From contig OY727098.1 in NCBI GenBank assembly GCA_963402885.1, forward strand, positions 14,184,717-14,248,716: a stretch of 64,000 bases of DNA, written 5' to 3'. The position numbers and the translations under genes are program-made. Source of the stretch: Antedon bifida. Taxonomy: Eukaryota > Echinodermata > Crinoidea > Comatulida > Antedonidae. This document shows, in pieces, positions 27,701 to 39,609 of this stretch (position 1 is its first letter; each line of letters opens with the position of its first letter). Under the pieces are notes generated by a model. The model ran no database searches. It saw only the letters and a list, made by a program, of their open reading frames with translations, and was not told the DNA's origin.

Positions 27701-30700
27701 GTTAAACCCGGTTCGAATCCAGTGTAATAAGGATCGCTCAGACGGGCTTCGTTTCAGTCCCACATGTCTAGAAATTATCAAACAAGATAATGAACTTCGT
27801 TCAATGCACGTTATGATGACATATGTCAACGTGAGAAAAATTATATAACTATCTATTTTAATACAGTATAATGGAAGATAAGTTGCGTCCGTACCTATTT
27901 TTAATCTATTTTTTAACTATCTCAATATAAATACCCTAGGCCTACAGTATACACTTTCGAACGCCACGGAAATTGCATATACATTAAATATTCGATGGAT
28001 AATGTAACTAGAGAAAACATTTGTTATTGTTGGATGGGTCACCATTAATCATAGTGACGTCATTCATTTTACAGATACCTCTATGGTACAGGATAATGTA
28101 TTCTAAGATGATCTTACTTTTTGAAAAAGAAACAATGGACAATTTGGTGATCGATACCGTTGATCAAAAGAACAAAGGAGGAACGGTATATCCATGTTTA
28201 TTATAACAATAATTTTCGTGTAATAATGTTTTATATAATAATAATGCCTATACAGTGAATACAAGTGTGGTTCAAACATTTTGTATAAAATTAATATAAA
28301 AATAAGGACTATTTTGTAATTTTGTATTTAGGTTTTGATATCTGGGGCTATTGACAAGACTCATACAAAGATGGATTTAGTCATCAAGCATCCTTACAAA
28401 ACCCTCACATGGCATGATGTATCGCTTCCAGTTCATCTAGAGCCGCTCTCAGCACGTTACAGTCTGATTAGCCAGTACAGGCAGAGAATGTTCAACAACA
28501 AATTTCCGCGTGAGTTTTAGTTACAATAGTTAGGTATTCAACCGGGTCCTATTTTCATTATTAATTTAATTTAGAAAATGTATAGTTTATATTGATATAA
28601 TTTAGAAATAGTAGGTAGGCTTAACATTGCATAAATTCATATCTGTGGCGGATTTTCGACATCACTATATCAGCAACAACATATTTCAATTTATTATTTA
28701 GCTACGTGTAAGGTGGTAAAAGATCAAGTCAAAACTTTTGATGACCTAGAATACAAATATAATATCACTACATGCCCTCATATTCTTGCCAAAGACTGTT
28801 CATCGTCTGGTCTTTACACGGTCACCGCTCGCAGAAGTCCAGTCCATTCAAACAAGAAGGTGAGTTTTATCATTGTATAGTTCTGTTCTTGGAATAACTG
28901 ATATAACAGTCCCCATTTAGCAATTGAGATTAAGCTTTATCTTCCCTGACATTGTGGAATGATTATTGTTGACTACAATTTATGGTTACAATGAACAATA
29001 ATGAAGAAAAACATACAGTCGACAAAGTGTAATAATCTAACCTCATTTCCCTGAATGTAAAGCATTTTGTAGTTTGATTTCCTCATTACAAGACAGTGAT
29101 CAATATGTTTATACCATTTACTTTTCTTCTCTTTAAAAGGAAGTCATGATCCTCACTGAAGGAAATACCATTGAACTTAAACCTCATAGTGACGTTGATA
29201 ATGCAGATATCATCGTGAGTGTGGATGCCATCCCCTTAGATATCAGAAACAACCAGCAGATAACTATTTTCAGTAACGGTAAAATACTGACAGAGACCAT
29301 CTTTCCACATATGGATAAAATAGACGTCTTGAGGAAAAAGCCGTCTGCCATCACTGGATCAGCAAGCAGTGAGGAACGTCACATAGAAGAAATCATGGAG
29401 GAAGAACTAGCCACAATTTCACTTCGAGACACTGTGTCTAACTTAGATGTTATAAAGCCTTCTGAAGCGACTAGGCCTACTACTCGATTACATTCTACAG
29501 TTCTGTCAATCACACCTGAAACTGTAAAATCCTCTGTAGAACCTTCACTAAAGCCAAATGTCGACAGTGAGTCAGACGATATTGACTCGTTAAGCATGAG
29601 CAGAGAACGCCATGAGGAACGTGAAATAGACAGCGAAGAACGCAAATATTGGCAAGATTTTAAGATTCGAATGGAAACAATGAAAGCTGTCAACAGAACC
29701 GATTTTGGTCGAATCGCTCACGTTATCAGAAAAACCAATGATACGGTTGAAGTTGAGTGTGTATCCGTTGGACTGACGATTAAATTCAACCAGAGATACG
29801 TCAAAACTCAAGTAAGAAATCTTTCTTATCTTTTATTTTGGGAGAAGAATATTCTATTATTTTCAGCTTAATTGACACATTTCTTCACATATCAAAGAAA
29901 CTTGCACACTTTTGTTAAGAAACAAAACTATTTGATATATGGCCTAGTTGTATTAATAATTGTTTTGTCATTACAGGTCTCTCCATGGTATCATGGACTA
30001 CAGTGTGGTCTCTGTGGGGAATATGATGGTGAGCAAACCAGTGATCTCGTGGGGCCAGAGGGGTTGAGTTACGACGACAGCCAGATTTTCGGAATCACTT
30101 ACCGTGTTTCGGATGTCAAACTATGTTCGCTTGTTACAGGTAAGATGTTAACCATTCCATGTACGAATTACACGCTGTTCTTCACTCGGGTCGCGCTAAA
30201 ATGTATCTTTCTAAAGAATATTGAGTATACTCCCCGTAATTCTAAACATTTTAAAAGCCCTGGTAGAGGTACAATGCACTGCAATCAAGTACGGTAATAA
30301 GGTACAGGTACGCGTAACTACGGTGCTATATAATGATATTATTATGTTCTATCAAGGAAATCTAACCACAGGACACTGAGCTCGCCTTGCCAAGATAGGA
30401 ACTCGTATGGCTGGTCTTATGTCTGGTTATGATAAATACCAACAGTAGTGTACTATGTACCTATTCTCCTCGGCGCGCGTTGCATGTATGTGGAACTGAT
30501 CGTGTCGCAGCCACAGATGAACTCTTGAACTCCGAAGCTCAGGATCCGGTTGTTAGATTGCCTCGGTTCTATCCAATAAGAAATATCAAATACGCTTTGT
30601 GTAGAAACTATTTATACTCTAGCAAAGAACAAGTGTAGCATTTCATTGCTTGAAGTTGCCTGCCTATTAAGTGTTACGAATTTGTTGTTTTAACAGAAAT

Positions 30701-30977
30701 GTTTGAATGCCTGCCAAAAATGAAAACAATCGTCATAGATGATGTCATTTTAGACAATGTCGAATCAACCTGTTTCTCCAAGATACCAGTACCAAGATGT
30801 GACTCATGCACTCCGACTAAACGTCATCAAGAACTAATTGAGTTTAGTTGTCTTGAGAAGAATGATGGAACGCGTTACATGAAAGAAAGAGCAGAGAATG
30901 AGGTTATTACCAAGGTTTCGTATCTTAAGACAGATATTGTTTCCGTCGTTGATACCCACCTGAAATGCGTTAAATAA
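15769..30977 (+). CDS. VTG: Vitellogenin
   Basis: Secreted lipid-transfer egg-yolk precursor, taken up by oocytes. Exons: 15769-15823, 16143-16285, 16995-17150, 17458-17640, 18607-18691, 19139-19397, 19773-19944, 20218-20447, 21000-21165, 21352-21498, 21740-21934, 22405-22622, 22861-22952, 23519-23739, 24003-24126, 24461-24722, 25055-25283, 25689-25757, 25877-26157, 26347-26557, 26888-27031, 27224-27469, 27654-27830, 28075-28185, 28332-28509, 28702-28859, 29140-29811, 29977-30139, 30697-30977. They total 5628 bases, 1875 residues. Domains: signal peptide (1-18), lipid-transfer vitellogenin_N (about 22-770; FSPNKVLWYNYEGELLTG starts it), beta-sheet DUF1943-type region (about 775-1000), a short Ser-rich stretch (about 1234-1257), VWF-D (about 1455-1782) with CGLCG at 1738-1742, and a Cys-containing C-terminus. 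The exon 15 donor (GTTTGA) is weak and was chosen for frame. The VWF-D holds a large insertion. Confidence 0.95.
17131..17186 (+). repeat. Exon 3/intron 3 junction, arm 1 of an inverted repeat
   Basis: These 56 bases (last 20 of vitellogenin exon 3, then the GTAAGT donor and intron start) match the reverse complement of 17794-17849 at 53 positions. The mismatches are two near the middle and one 11 bases from the end. Confidence 0.9.
17794..17849 (-). repeat. Inverted copy of the exon 3 donor region, arm 2
   Basis: This lies in vitellogenin intron 4. It is the reverse complement of 17131-17186, so the two arms flank exon 4 (17458-17640). The copy includes intron sequence, so it arose at the DNA level and not from mRNA. 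Confidence 0.9.
20715..20960 (+). repeat. Dispersed element, family C (copy 1)
   Basis: It begins GGATGCTGAGTTCCGGAGAT and ends in TGCGAGCTCAGCGTTAGATT. The start and end resemble 46615-46806 (same orientation) and 30371-30549 (inverted). All share GCGACACGATCAG and ACGAGTT...CTATCTTG. It sits in vitellogenin intron 8 and is non-coding. Confidence 0.6.
21575..21660 (-). mobile_element. tRNA-derived SINE head
   Basis: On the minus strand, TAGCTTGGTGGTTTAGG (A-box-like) and CTGGTTCAAATCTC (B-box-like) lie at tRNA spacing. The fold is imperfect and there is no clear 3' body. It lies in vitellogenin intron 10. Confidence 0.55.
21990..22030 (+). repeat. GGTC/GGTT tetranucleotide repeat
   Basis: About ten imperfect units of GGTC, GGTT and AGTC in vitellogenin intron 11. 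It is a simple repeat. Confidence 0.7.
23152..23325. repeat. Short inverted-repeat element, family B (copy 1)
   Basis: The left end GGCCGTATTCACCAATCACA and right end TGTGAATGGGGAATACGGCC are inverted repeats, with CTTAAGTG and CCCTTAA blocks inside. It is the 174-base relative of the 2.16 kb element at 56869-59030. It lies in vitellogenin intron 13. Confidence 0.75.
23786..23880 (-). repeat. Dispersed element, family F (copy 1)
   Basis: The reverse complement shares AGTGGATAACTA-like, TGTGACATTA and AATGGC.TATT blocks with 24898-25013, 49795-49876 and 55596-55720, ending near GGGGGGACAAT. All copies are intronic or intergenic. Confidence 0.5.
24129..24292. repeat. Family A element abutting the exon 15 donor
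   Basis: The left end CACTACACTATCAAACTATT and right end AAAGTTTGATAGTGTAGACAG are inverted. It starts within a few bases of the inferred donor of vitellogenin exon 15 (24127), so the element and the splice site overlap or touch. Confidence 0.7.
24898..25013 (+). repeat. Dispersed element, family F (copy 2)
   Basis: It shares CGATCCAACTTTTGGTCA, AGTGGATAACTA and AATGGCATATTCAACAAAAA with 55596-55720. It lies in vitellogenin intron 16. Confidence 0.6.
26689..26819. repeat. Family A element
   Basis: The most complete ends in the window: TAAAGCTCTGTCTACACTAT at the left and ATAGTGTATACAGAGCTTTA at the right, with the CCAAATATGGTAGTG and ATATATGGGTACATCACA interior. It lies in vitellogenin intron 20. 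Confidence 0.8.
29340..29705 (+). other. Low-complexity insertion inside the vitellogenin VWF-D domain
   Basis: Within exon 27, about 120 residues rich in Ser, Glu, Thr and Arg separate two VWF-D strands: the one ending near FSNGKILTET and the one starting near GRIAHVIRK. Typical vitellogenin VWF-D domains have only a short loop there. It is in frame with no stop, and contains acidic Ser clusters such as SESDDIDSLSMS. Confidence 0.6.
30371..30549 (-). repeat. Dispersed element, family C (inverted copy)
   Basis: The start GGACACTGAGCTCGCCTTGC is the reverse complement of the end of 46615-46806, and GATCGTGTCGCAGCC matches inverted. It lies in vitellogenin intron 28. Confidence 0.65.
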
Positions 30978-32224
30978 ACGTTATCACTTGAACCTCCATA
31001 TATAATATAATAGGTAGATTTCAGTTGTTGTTAACTTATAAAGTATAAGTAGCCCTACTTATAATGTGTAGAAATAATGTGACTTTCCATAATCCTAGTT
31101 GATCGAGTTCGAGCGTGAGACTCGTCAGCATGTATTTACTCTTTTTTTTTTCAAGTAAAGATAATATCTATAGGCATATGCCTACTAATAAAACACGAAA
31201 CGTCTAGAGAATGGTACCTTCTTATAACCTCTTTATAAGACTAATCTTTTTCTTCTTCTATGTATAATCTGTATGCTTCGTCATAAATAAAGAGTATCAC
31301 GAGGTGGACAAAAGAACACATTGGTGGTCTATATAGTAGGCCTATTATTGAATATATTTGGGGAAAAAACTACGCACTATGGATTGAGAAACACCCCCTC
31401 CTCCACCACCACCTCCCGGAATTTCTATTTTTTTTTATCTATGGTGCATTTTTTTTTTATCTATGGTGCATTTTTTTTATAATGAATACATTTGTATGCC
31501 TATAACCAAAAGTAGTGAGAAATTTGACGTAGCCTACACTGGATAATATTCCAAATTACGCCAGCTGCATATTATATTAGAATAAAAACAAAAGATTAAC
31601 TAATATACTTAGTACGGTAGGTCTACTATAATCTAGAGAGCGTTGCACATTGTATTATAAGTAATGGATGGTGGAACTTAACCCTCGCTAGATAATACCA
31701 GGGAAGAGTAATTTTCTTTCCAGATTATACTCACTTTGTACTCAGTTCGGTTTATTTTGATTATAATGGAATTAATTATGCATAACAGTAGTAAAGATTC
31801 CAGACTTAAACCTTTTGTTACTACGCTCACTTGGATAAGGATTTGCCGTCATAACAATGGTAGGAAAGCCAATGTCAACAATGACTTCCAATATATAAGG
31901 GTATCAGGTAAGGCGTGAGAGTACAGTAAGCAGTGTGAATCCTGGAATGCGGCGTGACACATTTCCGTACCTCAGGATCGACAGCAGGAAGTCTAGATTT
32001 TGTTCTTTAAACTTACAATGACATTTACTTCCGTCATCAGTTCTAGTACGAAAAGTAACTTCCCATACATGTGATCGGGTACGAAGACAAAACAACAGGA
32101 AACGCTAGGCCTACTCAAGAGTGCGTCATATAAAACAAAAACATAAGTAGGGCCTATCAAATACATATGTGATCGTAGAATCATCACTTCAACTGTGTAA
32201 CTGGAAGCTTCAACAAGTCGTATA
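30978..32224. other. Vitellogenin 3' end and receptor A upstream region
   Basis: Poly(A) signals AATAAA at 31187 and 31286 probably serve vitellogenin. A short direct repeat (TCTATGGTGCATTTTTTTT twice, about 31438-31478) follows. From about 31853 the sequence matches the region upstream of receptor B (36652 on), including GACACATTTCCGTA, so it probably carries the duplicated promoter. Confidence 0.6.
31853..32210 (+). promoter_or_regulatory. Duplicated upstream region of receptor A
   Basis: AACAATGGTAGGAAAG, GACACATTTCCGTA, AGTAACTTCCC and AACAGGAAA occur in the same order upstream of receptor B (36652-36930). Conservation after duplication suggests shared regulation. No TATA box is certain. 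Confidence 0.45.
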
Positions 32225-35200
32225 ATGGGCTCTAATATGTTACATCATTTCATCGAGTGGATCATTTGCATTACCTTGTTTTTAATACATGTTGAATCGA
32301 ATTGCCCAACGTAAGTGACAGTTCATACTTATTTTTGTGATTTATTTTTACAAATGTGCATGATTGAACCTTGATTTTTAAGGAACCCGTATTCGAGCTC
32401 AATGCATTTGGAACTTTAGAGTTCATTATATTTTGATTGGTGTCAAATACTCTTCATTGTAAAAAAACGTTTACAATTTTGGGAGAGTCTATAATTTTAG
32501 ATAGTCTGATCATAACAAATTACCTCCGATATTTGAGAGCTCATTGGAACTAAATATTACGGTATAAAGAGTTCAATCGGAATTTCAATTGAATGTTTTA
32601 ACTATAGTCTATTGTATTATGCCTAGGCCTACAACTCTAATATCATATTTTGCTATTTCAGTTAAGTTTTAAATTAAGTCATAATCATTCGTTTTAACAA
32701 CGATATCAGCATTAAGAAATTATTAAACTACAGTACAGTATTTTACTGGAGTAGTTTCCTGTCCTTCAAACTTGCAATCTGTGTAATTCGGTTTTATTCT
32801 TTGAAACCTATTGTTTAGTTTATCTATTCACATTAATTAATGGTGCATCCAGTTTACAAAATAACAAGAAAGGTAACAAATACAAAAACAAGTTATAAAT
32901 ACTAATACAGGTTCAGCTGGAATTGGGTTACACTCTCTAAATAAAGTGGAAATAAAATAAATAATTACATACACCGCAAATGCACAGTACCGACGTGTTT
33001 ATTTGGAAGTTCTAATTTATCCGGTGTTACAGTATAATATTTGTGAACAATTTATTGAATTAATCGTCATGTTTAGCCAAGTTTATACAATTATAGCTCC
33101 ATAGTTTAGGCCTACACATAGCCTCATTATGTTTGCGATATATAATTTTGTTATCGAACACTAATCAATGCATTGTGTTTTTTCCATAGTGAGATAACCT
33201 GCAATGGTGACAACAATTGTTATGTAATATATACTGGAAACAATGATTGGTATTATTATCATAGACAACCGGGAAATAGTAAACACATTGGTAAGTAGGC
33301 ATGGATTGTTACCGGATTGTTACTCTTTTTGCAATGACTACTATTAACAAATACTATACCAGTTGTTATTATTATAATCTAATTTTCAGGAGGAGATCCA
33401 CCCTCTTCGGCAAGTAAATACGTACTAAAGCGTTTATCTACAAAAACGCGTTCTCCATCCGACATTGAACGCGAATGTCAAGATGCTGGTGCAAAAACTG
33501 TCGTTATAAACAACAATCAAGAATATGATCAGTTAACTGAGAATATTATACATATATTACGTGTTAATAAAGACAGTATATTCTACGTGAAAGTTGAGAA
33601 TTTGGCAGGGTTTTCGTCTCCGTGTGGCAAGGTTACAGTCGAAGATAATTATATAACTAATGAGGTAAACATTGTTGGAATCTCATGCAGTCAAGCTCAA
33701 AGTGTCAACGATATAGTTTGCGAGTCAATCAGTAAGTAACATACAATAGCAACATTGTGATCAATGTAGAATTCGTTTTTATTGCGTTAATTGATAATAC
33801 TGTATTGTGACAAGATTATGATCTGAAGTTATGCATACTTCGTTTTCCTTATATAAAAGAAACAGAAAGTTCAATCCAATGATATAATCAATCGTTAGTG
33901 TTTTAGTATTGTATGACTACCGGTCACGCAATGAATGCCAACATGAGTTTCCTGAACCTTTATTTAAAGGAAATCTATAACCTTTCAACTTTGTTACTAT
34001 CGTGATTTCTGTATGACATTTAGTAATTTAAATAATCAGTATTTTATGAACTATTACGAAGAAAACTTAATAGTATAATAATATTATATCCTAGGTGCTT
34101 CTGAATGTCCTGAACCGACTACTATAACTCCGACGATAACGCAACCGTCAAGTTCAGTGTCCACTGTAACAACTACATCACCAACCACATCAATTTCACC
34201 AACATCAATTACATTGACTACAAGTACTGTTGAAGTATTAGCCAGAGAGACAACGCATCAAGCTAAAAATATATCTGTCTTTGAATCAGAGAACCAACCT
34301 ATACAACAAACAAATGAATTGTTCGCTGACACGTTCCTATATATCGTGTTGTCTGCATCGCTTGTTGTACTTTTAGTTGTGATTGGAATTGCTTGTTTTC
34401 TCGTTAAGCGTCGGAAAAAGAAACGGTAAGCATTTCAACACATCCTTACTGTTTGTATTGTTGAATGTGAAGCAATTTAGTGCAAAATACAGAGTATATA
34501 AATATACTTGGATCATCTGCTATAGCTTGAAACTATAGTACCGTATTATATGGATCAGTTCAGTTTATTTGCCATAGTCCTTAGTTCGACCGTAGTAATT
34601 CCTATCGAAGACCGCTTGTTTGGCTTTGATAGGAAGCTCTCTATTAAATAGTATCTATCCATTCAGTTCTTCTTCTACCTCGCATTCCTTTTGCACAGTA
34701 TCTCTCCATCTGTTTTAATGGGATTTCTGAAATTAAGTAGTCGTATTCGAGCCCAGTAACTGGTTTGATGCGATTTACTTTGTCCTTTTCCAGCATACCA
34801 CCGGTTTAGCGTTTCATATAGGCTATTATTGATTTATTATAAATTTTTTCTTCCAGAAAATCTGCTGGTTTTGTTGCAGTCGAACAAGATCAAAATACAT
34901 ATGGCGAAGCGGGCGAAGCGGGCGAAGCGTCTGTGTCATTAAATGTAGCCAGCGAAACGATCCAAGTTCACTTGGACAACGAGTACCAAGATGTTGATCA
35001 TCGAATGCCTAACCAGGATACGAATGTTAATCAGAAACAAGACGTTCATTATAAAGTTCCAAAAGAACAGAATGTATACGAGTCCATGCCACATGAGAGT
35101 GGTTATAATATCAAGCTCGAACAAGGAGATGCCACTGACGCCCATGTAGGACATTATTCAATCCCACGAAAAAGTGTCGACAAATATACCTCTGCTGAAT

Positions 35201-36150
35201 GTATATACCAAGAACCAGATTTGACAGTTAATAACGATATCACAAGTAGCCGAAGTGGTAACGAAATCGACGACGACAAATGCAACAGTAAATACCACGA
35301 GCCGTCTCCATATAAGAACGTGACTGTGCCTGTTTATGATCTACCGAAACCAAAAGTGAAACAAAAGGATTCAAATCGGAGTTTAGGTAGCCAGAATAGT
35401 CTAAGCAATAATTGTGAAAACGAGGGGAAAATCAGCACAAAACCTCACACTCCTATGAAACCACCAAGCGCACAATTTAAAGGCAACAAAAATACTGCAA
35501 ATACTGACAATAAGAAGAAGGCTAAACCAAAATACAAGATTCCATCTACTTATGACATTCATGTTCCATTGAAAATAGCAAATGATAAGAAAGACAACCG
35601 GGAACTTAACTCAAAAGCAACGGCAAAACCATGTTCCACTCCAAAAGATAATCAACATGATTATATCAGTATGGACAAAAATCACGAAAAAGAGGAACGT
35701 GTCGAGCAATACTATACTCAAGAGAGTGTGAATCAATATGAGAATTACTTTGCTAAACCTGTGGATTGTTTAAGCTCAAATTATGACGTGCCACGGAAAG
35801 CTAATGAATACGAAACGTGTGATGACATGCAGGGACAAAAGGGACAAAGTGACAGCACTTATGATGTACCTAGATTACCTAACGAATATGAATCATGCGA
35901 TGATAACATGAACAAGGAACGAGCTGTTAACATTTCTAACGCGTTTTATGAAGCCCTTGAACAGGGTGTGAATGACAGTAAATCACCCAAGGAAAGTGGG
36001 AAGAAAAAAACAAAAAGTAAACAAAAGACCGGTAATAAATCAAAATCCCAGAATCCAGTGAGTGGCTACATGTCATACGATAGTGAATCCCATGATGATC
36101 AATATCAAGAACTTGATAAATCGGCAGTTAAGATAATAAAGTTTCGATAG
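32225..36150 (+). CDS. Receptor A: lectin-like type I membrane protein with YxxP tail
   Basis: Exons: 32225-32310, 33190-33290, 33390-33731, 34095-34425, 34857-36150; phases close to 717 residues. Order: signal peptide; Cys-rich ectodomain with a degenerate C-type-lectin-like pattern (EC..AGA.TVVI...QEYDQL, later C, C, IVCES); Thr/Ser/Pro stalk; membrane span (LYIVLSASLVVLLVVIGIAC); basic stop-transfer RRKKKR; then about 430 cytosolic residues. The tail has eight YxxP motifs (YKVP, YSIP, YQEP, YHEP, YDLP, YKIP, YDVP twice), other Tyr sites and a conserved end. pYDVP-type motifs are known ligands of Crk-family SH2 domains, as in p130Cas, so tyrosine phosphorylation and adaptor recruitment are inferred. 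The Ca/carbohydrate-binding WND and EPN motifs are absent. Exon 5 starts with a 9-base triplication (GEA three times). I recognise no named orthologue. Confidence 0.8.
34430..34856. other. Receptor A intron 4
   Basis: 427 bases between the transmembrane exon and the tail exon. I see no recognisable element or frame. Confidence 0.5.
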
Positions 36151-36957
36151 AATAAAAAGAATTTCGAAATTCGTACGAATAATCTAGGCATAGGCCTACA
36201 ACAAAGAAAGACGTTTTAGATAGCACGGTTCCCTTTGAGAACAAAGGGAAAATGTACCAGCAGGGACTCTGTCTTTCTTCTTGTTTAGGCTTGATACTGT
36301 ACACTTTACCTTATGAACTAATTTCCCCACGTAGCACATTCCAAATGTAATACCATGAGGTAACTTATTCGATTCCTTGTACAGTTATTGTTGACTTGTT
36401 TGGATTTTTGTTTTTTCTTTGTTGTTGTTAGTTTCCCTGATTAATCGTAGTCATTCCTTATATTTTATACTCTGATTTTAATATTAATTTGTAATATAAA
36501 GTATCAATTAAATGTTAATAAATATGTTTTAATTGAAACTGTTTTTATTTGCTTTTCTTAGTTTTTGAGTAAACTTTATAGCATAATTGTTGCCCTCTGT
36601 GGACGCTTATTTGTGGTTGGCTTAAACAATCCCAGTAACAGATTCTAACAGAACAATGGTAGGAAAGTTAACACAAACGATGGTTTCCGTGGTTAGGTAC
36701 AGGTAAGGTAGCAGTGACACATTTCCGTATTAGTTGATAAAAGGAAATAATATTATTTTCCTTAATTCAGTTTGCCTACCAGTTCCATTTTTCTAGATGT
36801 AAAGGTAACTTCCCTAAAAATGTATTCTATGAAGTAATTAAATACAAATAACAGGAAAGAGTACTCAATACTGCGGTATGTGTCATGTCAATGATACATA
36901 CAAAAGAGCTGTGAGGAAGTATTTATTTATCATTTGTGAAACATTCAGAACACCATC
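36151..36957. other. Receptor A 3' UTR and receptor B upstream region
   Basis: AATAAA at 36517-36522 probably ends receptor A transcripts. The stretch 36652-36930 is the diverged duplicate of 31853-32210 (shared AACAATGGTAGGAAAG and GACACATTTCCGTA) and is the likely receptor B promoter. Confidence 0.55.
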
Positions 36958-39093
36958 ATGTTGTATGGTCGTATCAAGTGGAACATTTGTATTGTCTTGC
37001 TTTCATTGCGCATTAAAGCACATCCAATGTAAGTAACATTATTTAACGATTGAGCTCGTTCAAAATCTAAATTATTGGTTAATTCAATTTGATTTACTAT
37101 AATGTAGTTTTATTACCTTTTTTCATAAAACTTTTTTTTTGTTTTTACGTGCAATGTGTTGTACTGTAACTCAATATTTTAACAATAGGAATAAAAGTGG
37201 GATGACTACATAATACAAACAGAAACTTTCTTTTTTGATTAAGACAAAACCTGTGATTTTACCTTGATTACGGTGCTGTCATTAACTAACTGATTCAGCA
37301 GTATTAAAGACAGGACATGTGTCATTAATAAGCGATATAATAACGGGTACGTTGTTTTTTACTACCTTCGTACACTCAGTGACGATTTCATGACGATTTC
37401 ATGACTTTTTTAAAATCACTGATTGTTTTTTAATCTAAATTTAACCTGACTTAAAGAAATATCTGAATTTCAAAGCTCAGGCATGAATTTGAAATATAAT
37501 ATCTGGTGGAAAAAGATGCTGGATATACGGTGGATAATTTTTGCTATAGCATAAAAATAAAACACTGAATTTGAATAAAAATACTAGAAAAGTAAAATTC
37601 AAGTTATATTACCTATGTTTAGTCATCAGATTATTATTATTATATTATTTTTCATAGTTTTTTAAAAATGCCTCTCTATTTACATCTGTGGACAAAAGAA
37701 TAGAGATTTTACTGTGTAATTTGAAATATTTCCCCTCTGATAAGACAGTGCTTATTTTCAAAAAGCTCATGTAACAAAAATAAAATCACAACAATCACAA
37801 CATAGGGAAACTATAGATCGATAATTATTGGAATGTATGATCAATAGAAATTGTTTTCCCGCACCTGGCCTTTAATACAGTCCTCTCTACAGCATAAATT
37901 ACCAGATATAGCCTACTATTACATATACTATTATATTTGATGACACCTTTTGTACGTAGGCTTAGGTGATTGAAGTATTATATGTATATGTGCCATATAT
38001 TTTTTTAACGTGATGTTACAACTAAAATGAAATTCCTTTTCACAGTGATGCAAGGTGTGGTGATCTAGAGCATTGTTTTATAATATACCCCCTCAACAAT
38101 AATTGGCGTTACTATGACCCAATAGGCCTACCTGGAGATTGTCGAAACCTAGGTACGTAAAATAATATATGTCATTGGAGGTTAGCAGCCTTCAAGATTT
38201 AAGCACATATTTTCTTAGACTTTAATGATTTAATCTAAATTAAAATTGATTAAAAGTGGATAACACAACGTCAATGAACGGTTGTTGACACACCTAATAA
38301 TTCAGTGAGAGACGGGGTGTTTGAGCGAGTGCGCTTACTCGTTCTTAGTATTCCGATCTCTATATTTTGTTCTCATGGTCTTCTAACACAGTCGTTATTT
38401 AACAGATATATAAGGAAATTGTATTATATGTCTTCGTTCAATATTGGCATTCCACCCACACCTCCAACCACTTAGACACAAGATGATGCACCCACCCATC
38501 ATGGACCATGAGTGGACCATCATTAAGGACCAAATTAGTATCTCTCTGTATCGTCACCAATAATTTAAATTAAGGCATGGTTTAAACAACAATAATTGAT
38601 TGATTTACTAATTTAATACACCCCAGTGCTCCTTTTTATTTATAAATATTAAATACAACATTTTAATGTATACTTCTCACAGGAGGTACACCACCTAATT
38701 CAGCAAGTTCATATGTGCTGATGAGTTTATCTGAAGTGCAAACTCGTTCTGGATCATATATTGAAGGCGAATGTCTTAAAGCTGATGCAAAAATTGCCGA
38801 GATAGATAGCAATCAAGAATATAATCAACTGACAAAGAATATACTAAGCGTACTTGAATTTAATCAGCAGAGTATATTTTTTATGAGAGTACAAGATCTA
38901 CCAACGGAAAATATTACGGATTCTTGTGGTCGGATTTCAGTTAAGAAAACCCGTCATAAAAAAATAAAAGATGAAATAAACATTGTTGAAAATAGATGCC
39001 ATCTACAACAAACTTTCAACTATTTAATTTGCGAGTCAATCAGTAAGTATATTTACAATATATAATGTAATATCAGGTATAAATATAACAACA

Positions 39094-39137
39094 CATTTTG
39101 TTGTCAAATAAAGTTTGATAGTGTAGACAGAGCTTTA
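39094..39137 (+). repeat. Partial family A end
   Basis: TTTTGTTGTCAAATAAAGTT followed by TGATAGTGTAGACAGAGCTTTA matches the right end of family A elements. The left end is missing. It lies in receptor B intron 3. Confidence 0.6.
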
Positions 39138-39609
39138 GTTGTATTGAACAGAGGTAAGTAGAGGGGTGAAGTAACATTTGAAACAGTAATCGTGAGCGGA
39201 GGAAAGAGGGAGGATCATCATGTTTTAGCGAATATAGTGTTTTTATAGCTTGCATCACGTTTGATATACTCTGACCCAAAGCAAATCAGTTTTTAATTTT
39301 TCAACAACCACGATCACTGTATAAAATAAAAATACTGTATCAAGAATTTGTAGTTGATTTAGAAGGATACCGAACTAAAAGGCGAGGAATCCCCATTCTT
39401 GCGTTCTCGACCCTCACCAGCGTAATCATGCCTAATTAATTACGATACAATTCCATTTCTATAGATTCTTCCTATGTTCCTGAGCCGACTACTATAACTC
39501 AGACGACACAACGCACAACTGCAAGTGCAGTCGCCACTACATCACCCATCACGAGAATGTTCTCCACCACGTCCTCCACCGCCGACGCCCCAACCACCAC
39601 CAACATAAA

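Noticed and set aside
34560..34800. Possible LINE tail in receptor A intron 4
   Set aside because: I looked for the reverse-strand GRPR/WLDD-type tail seen at 56115-56395 but could not read a convincing frame.
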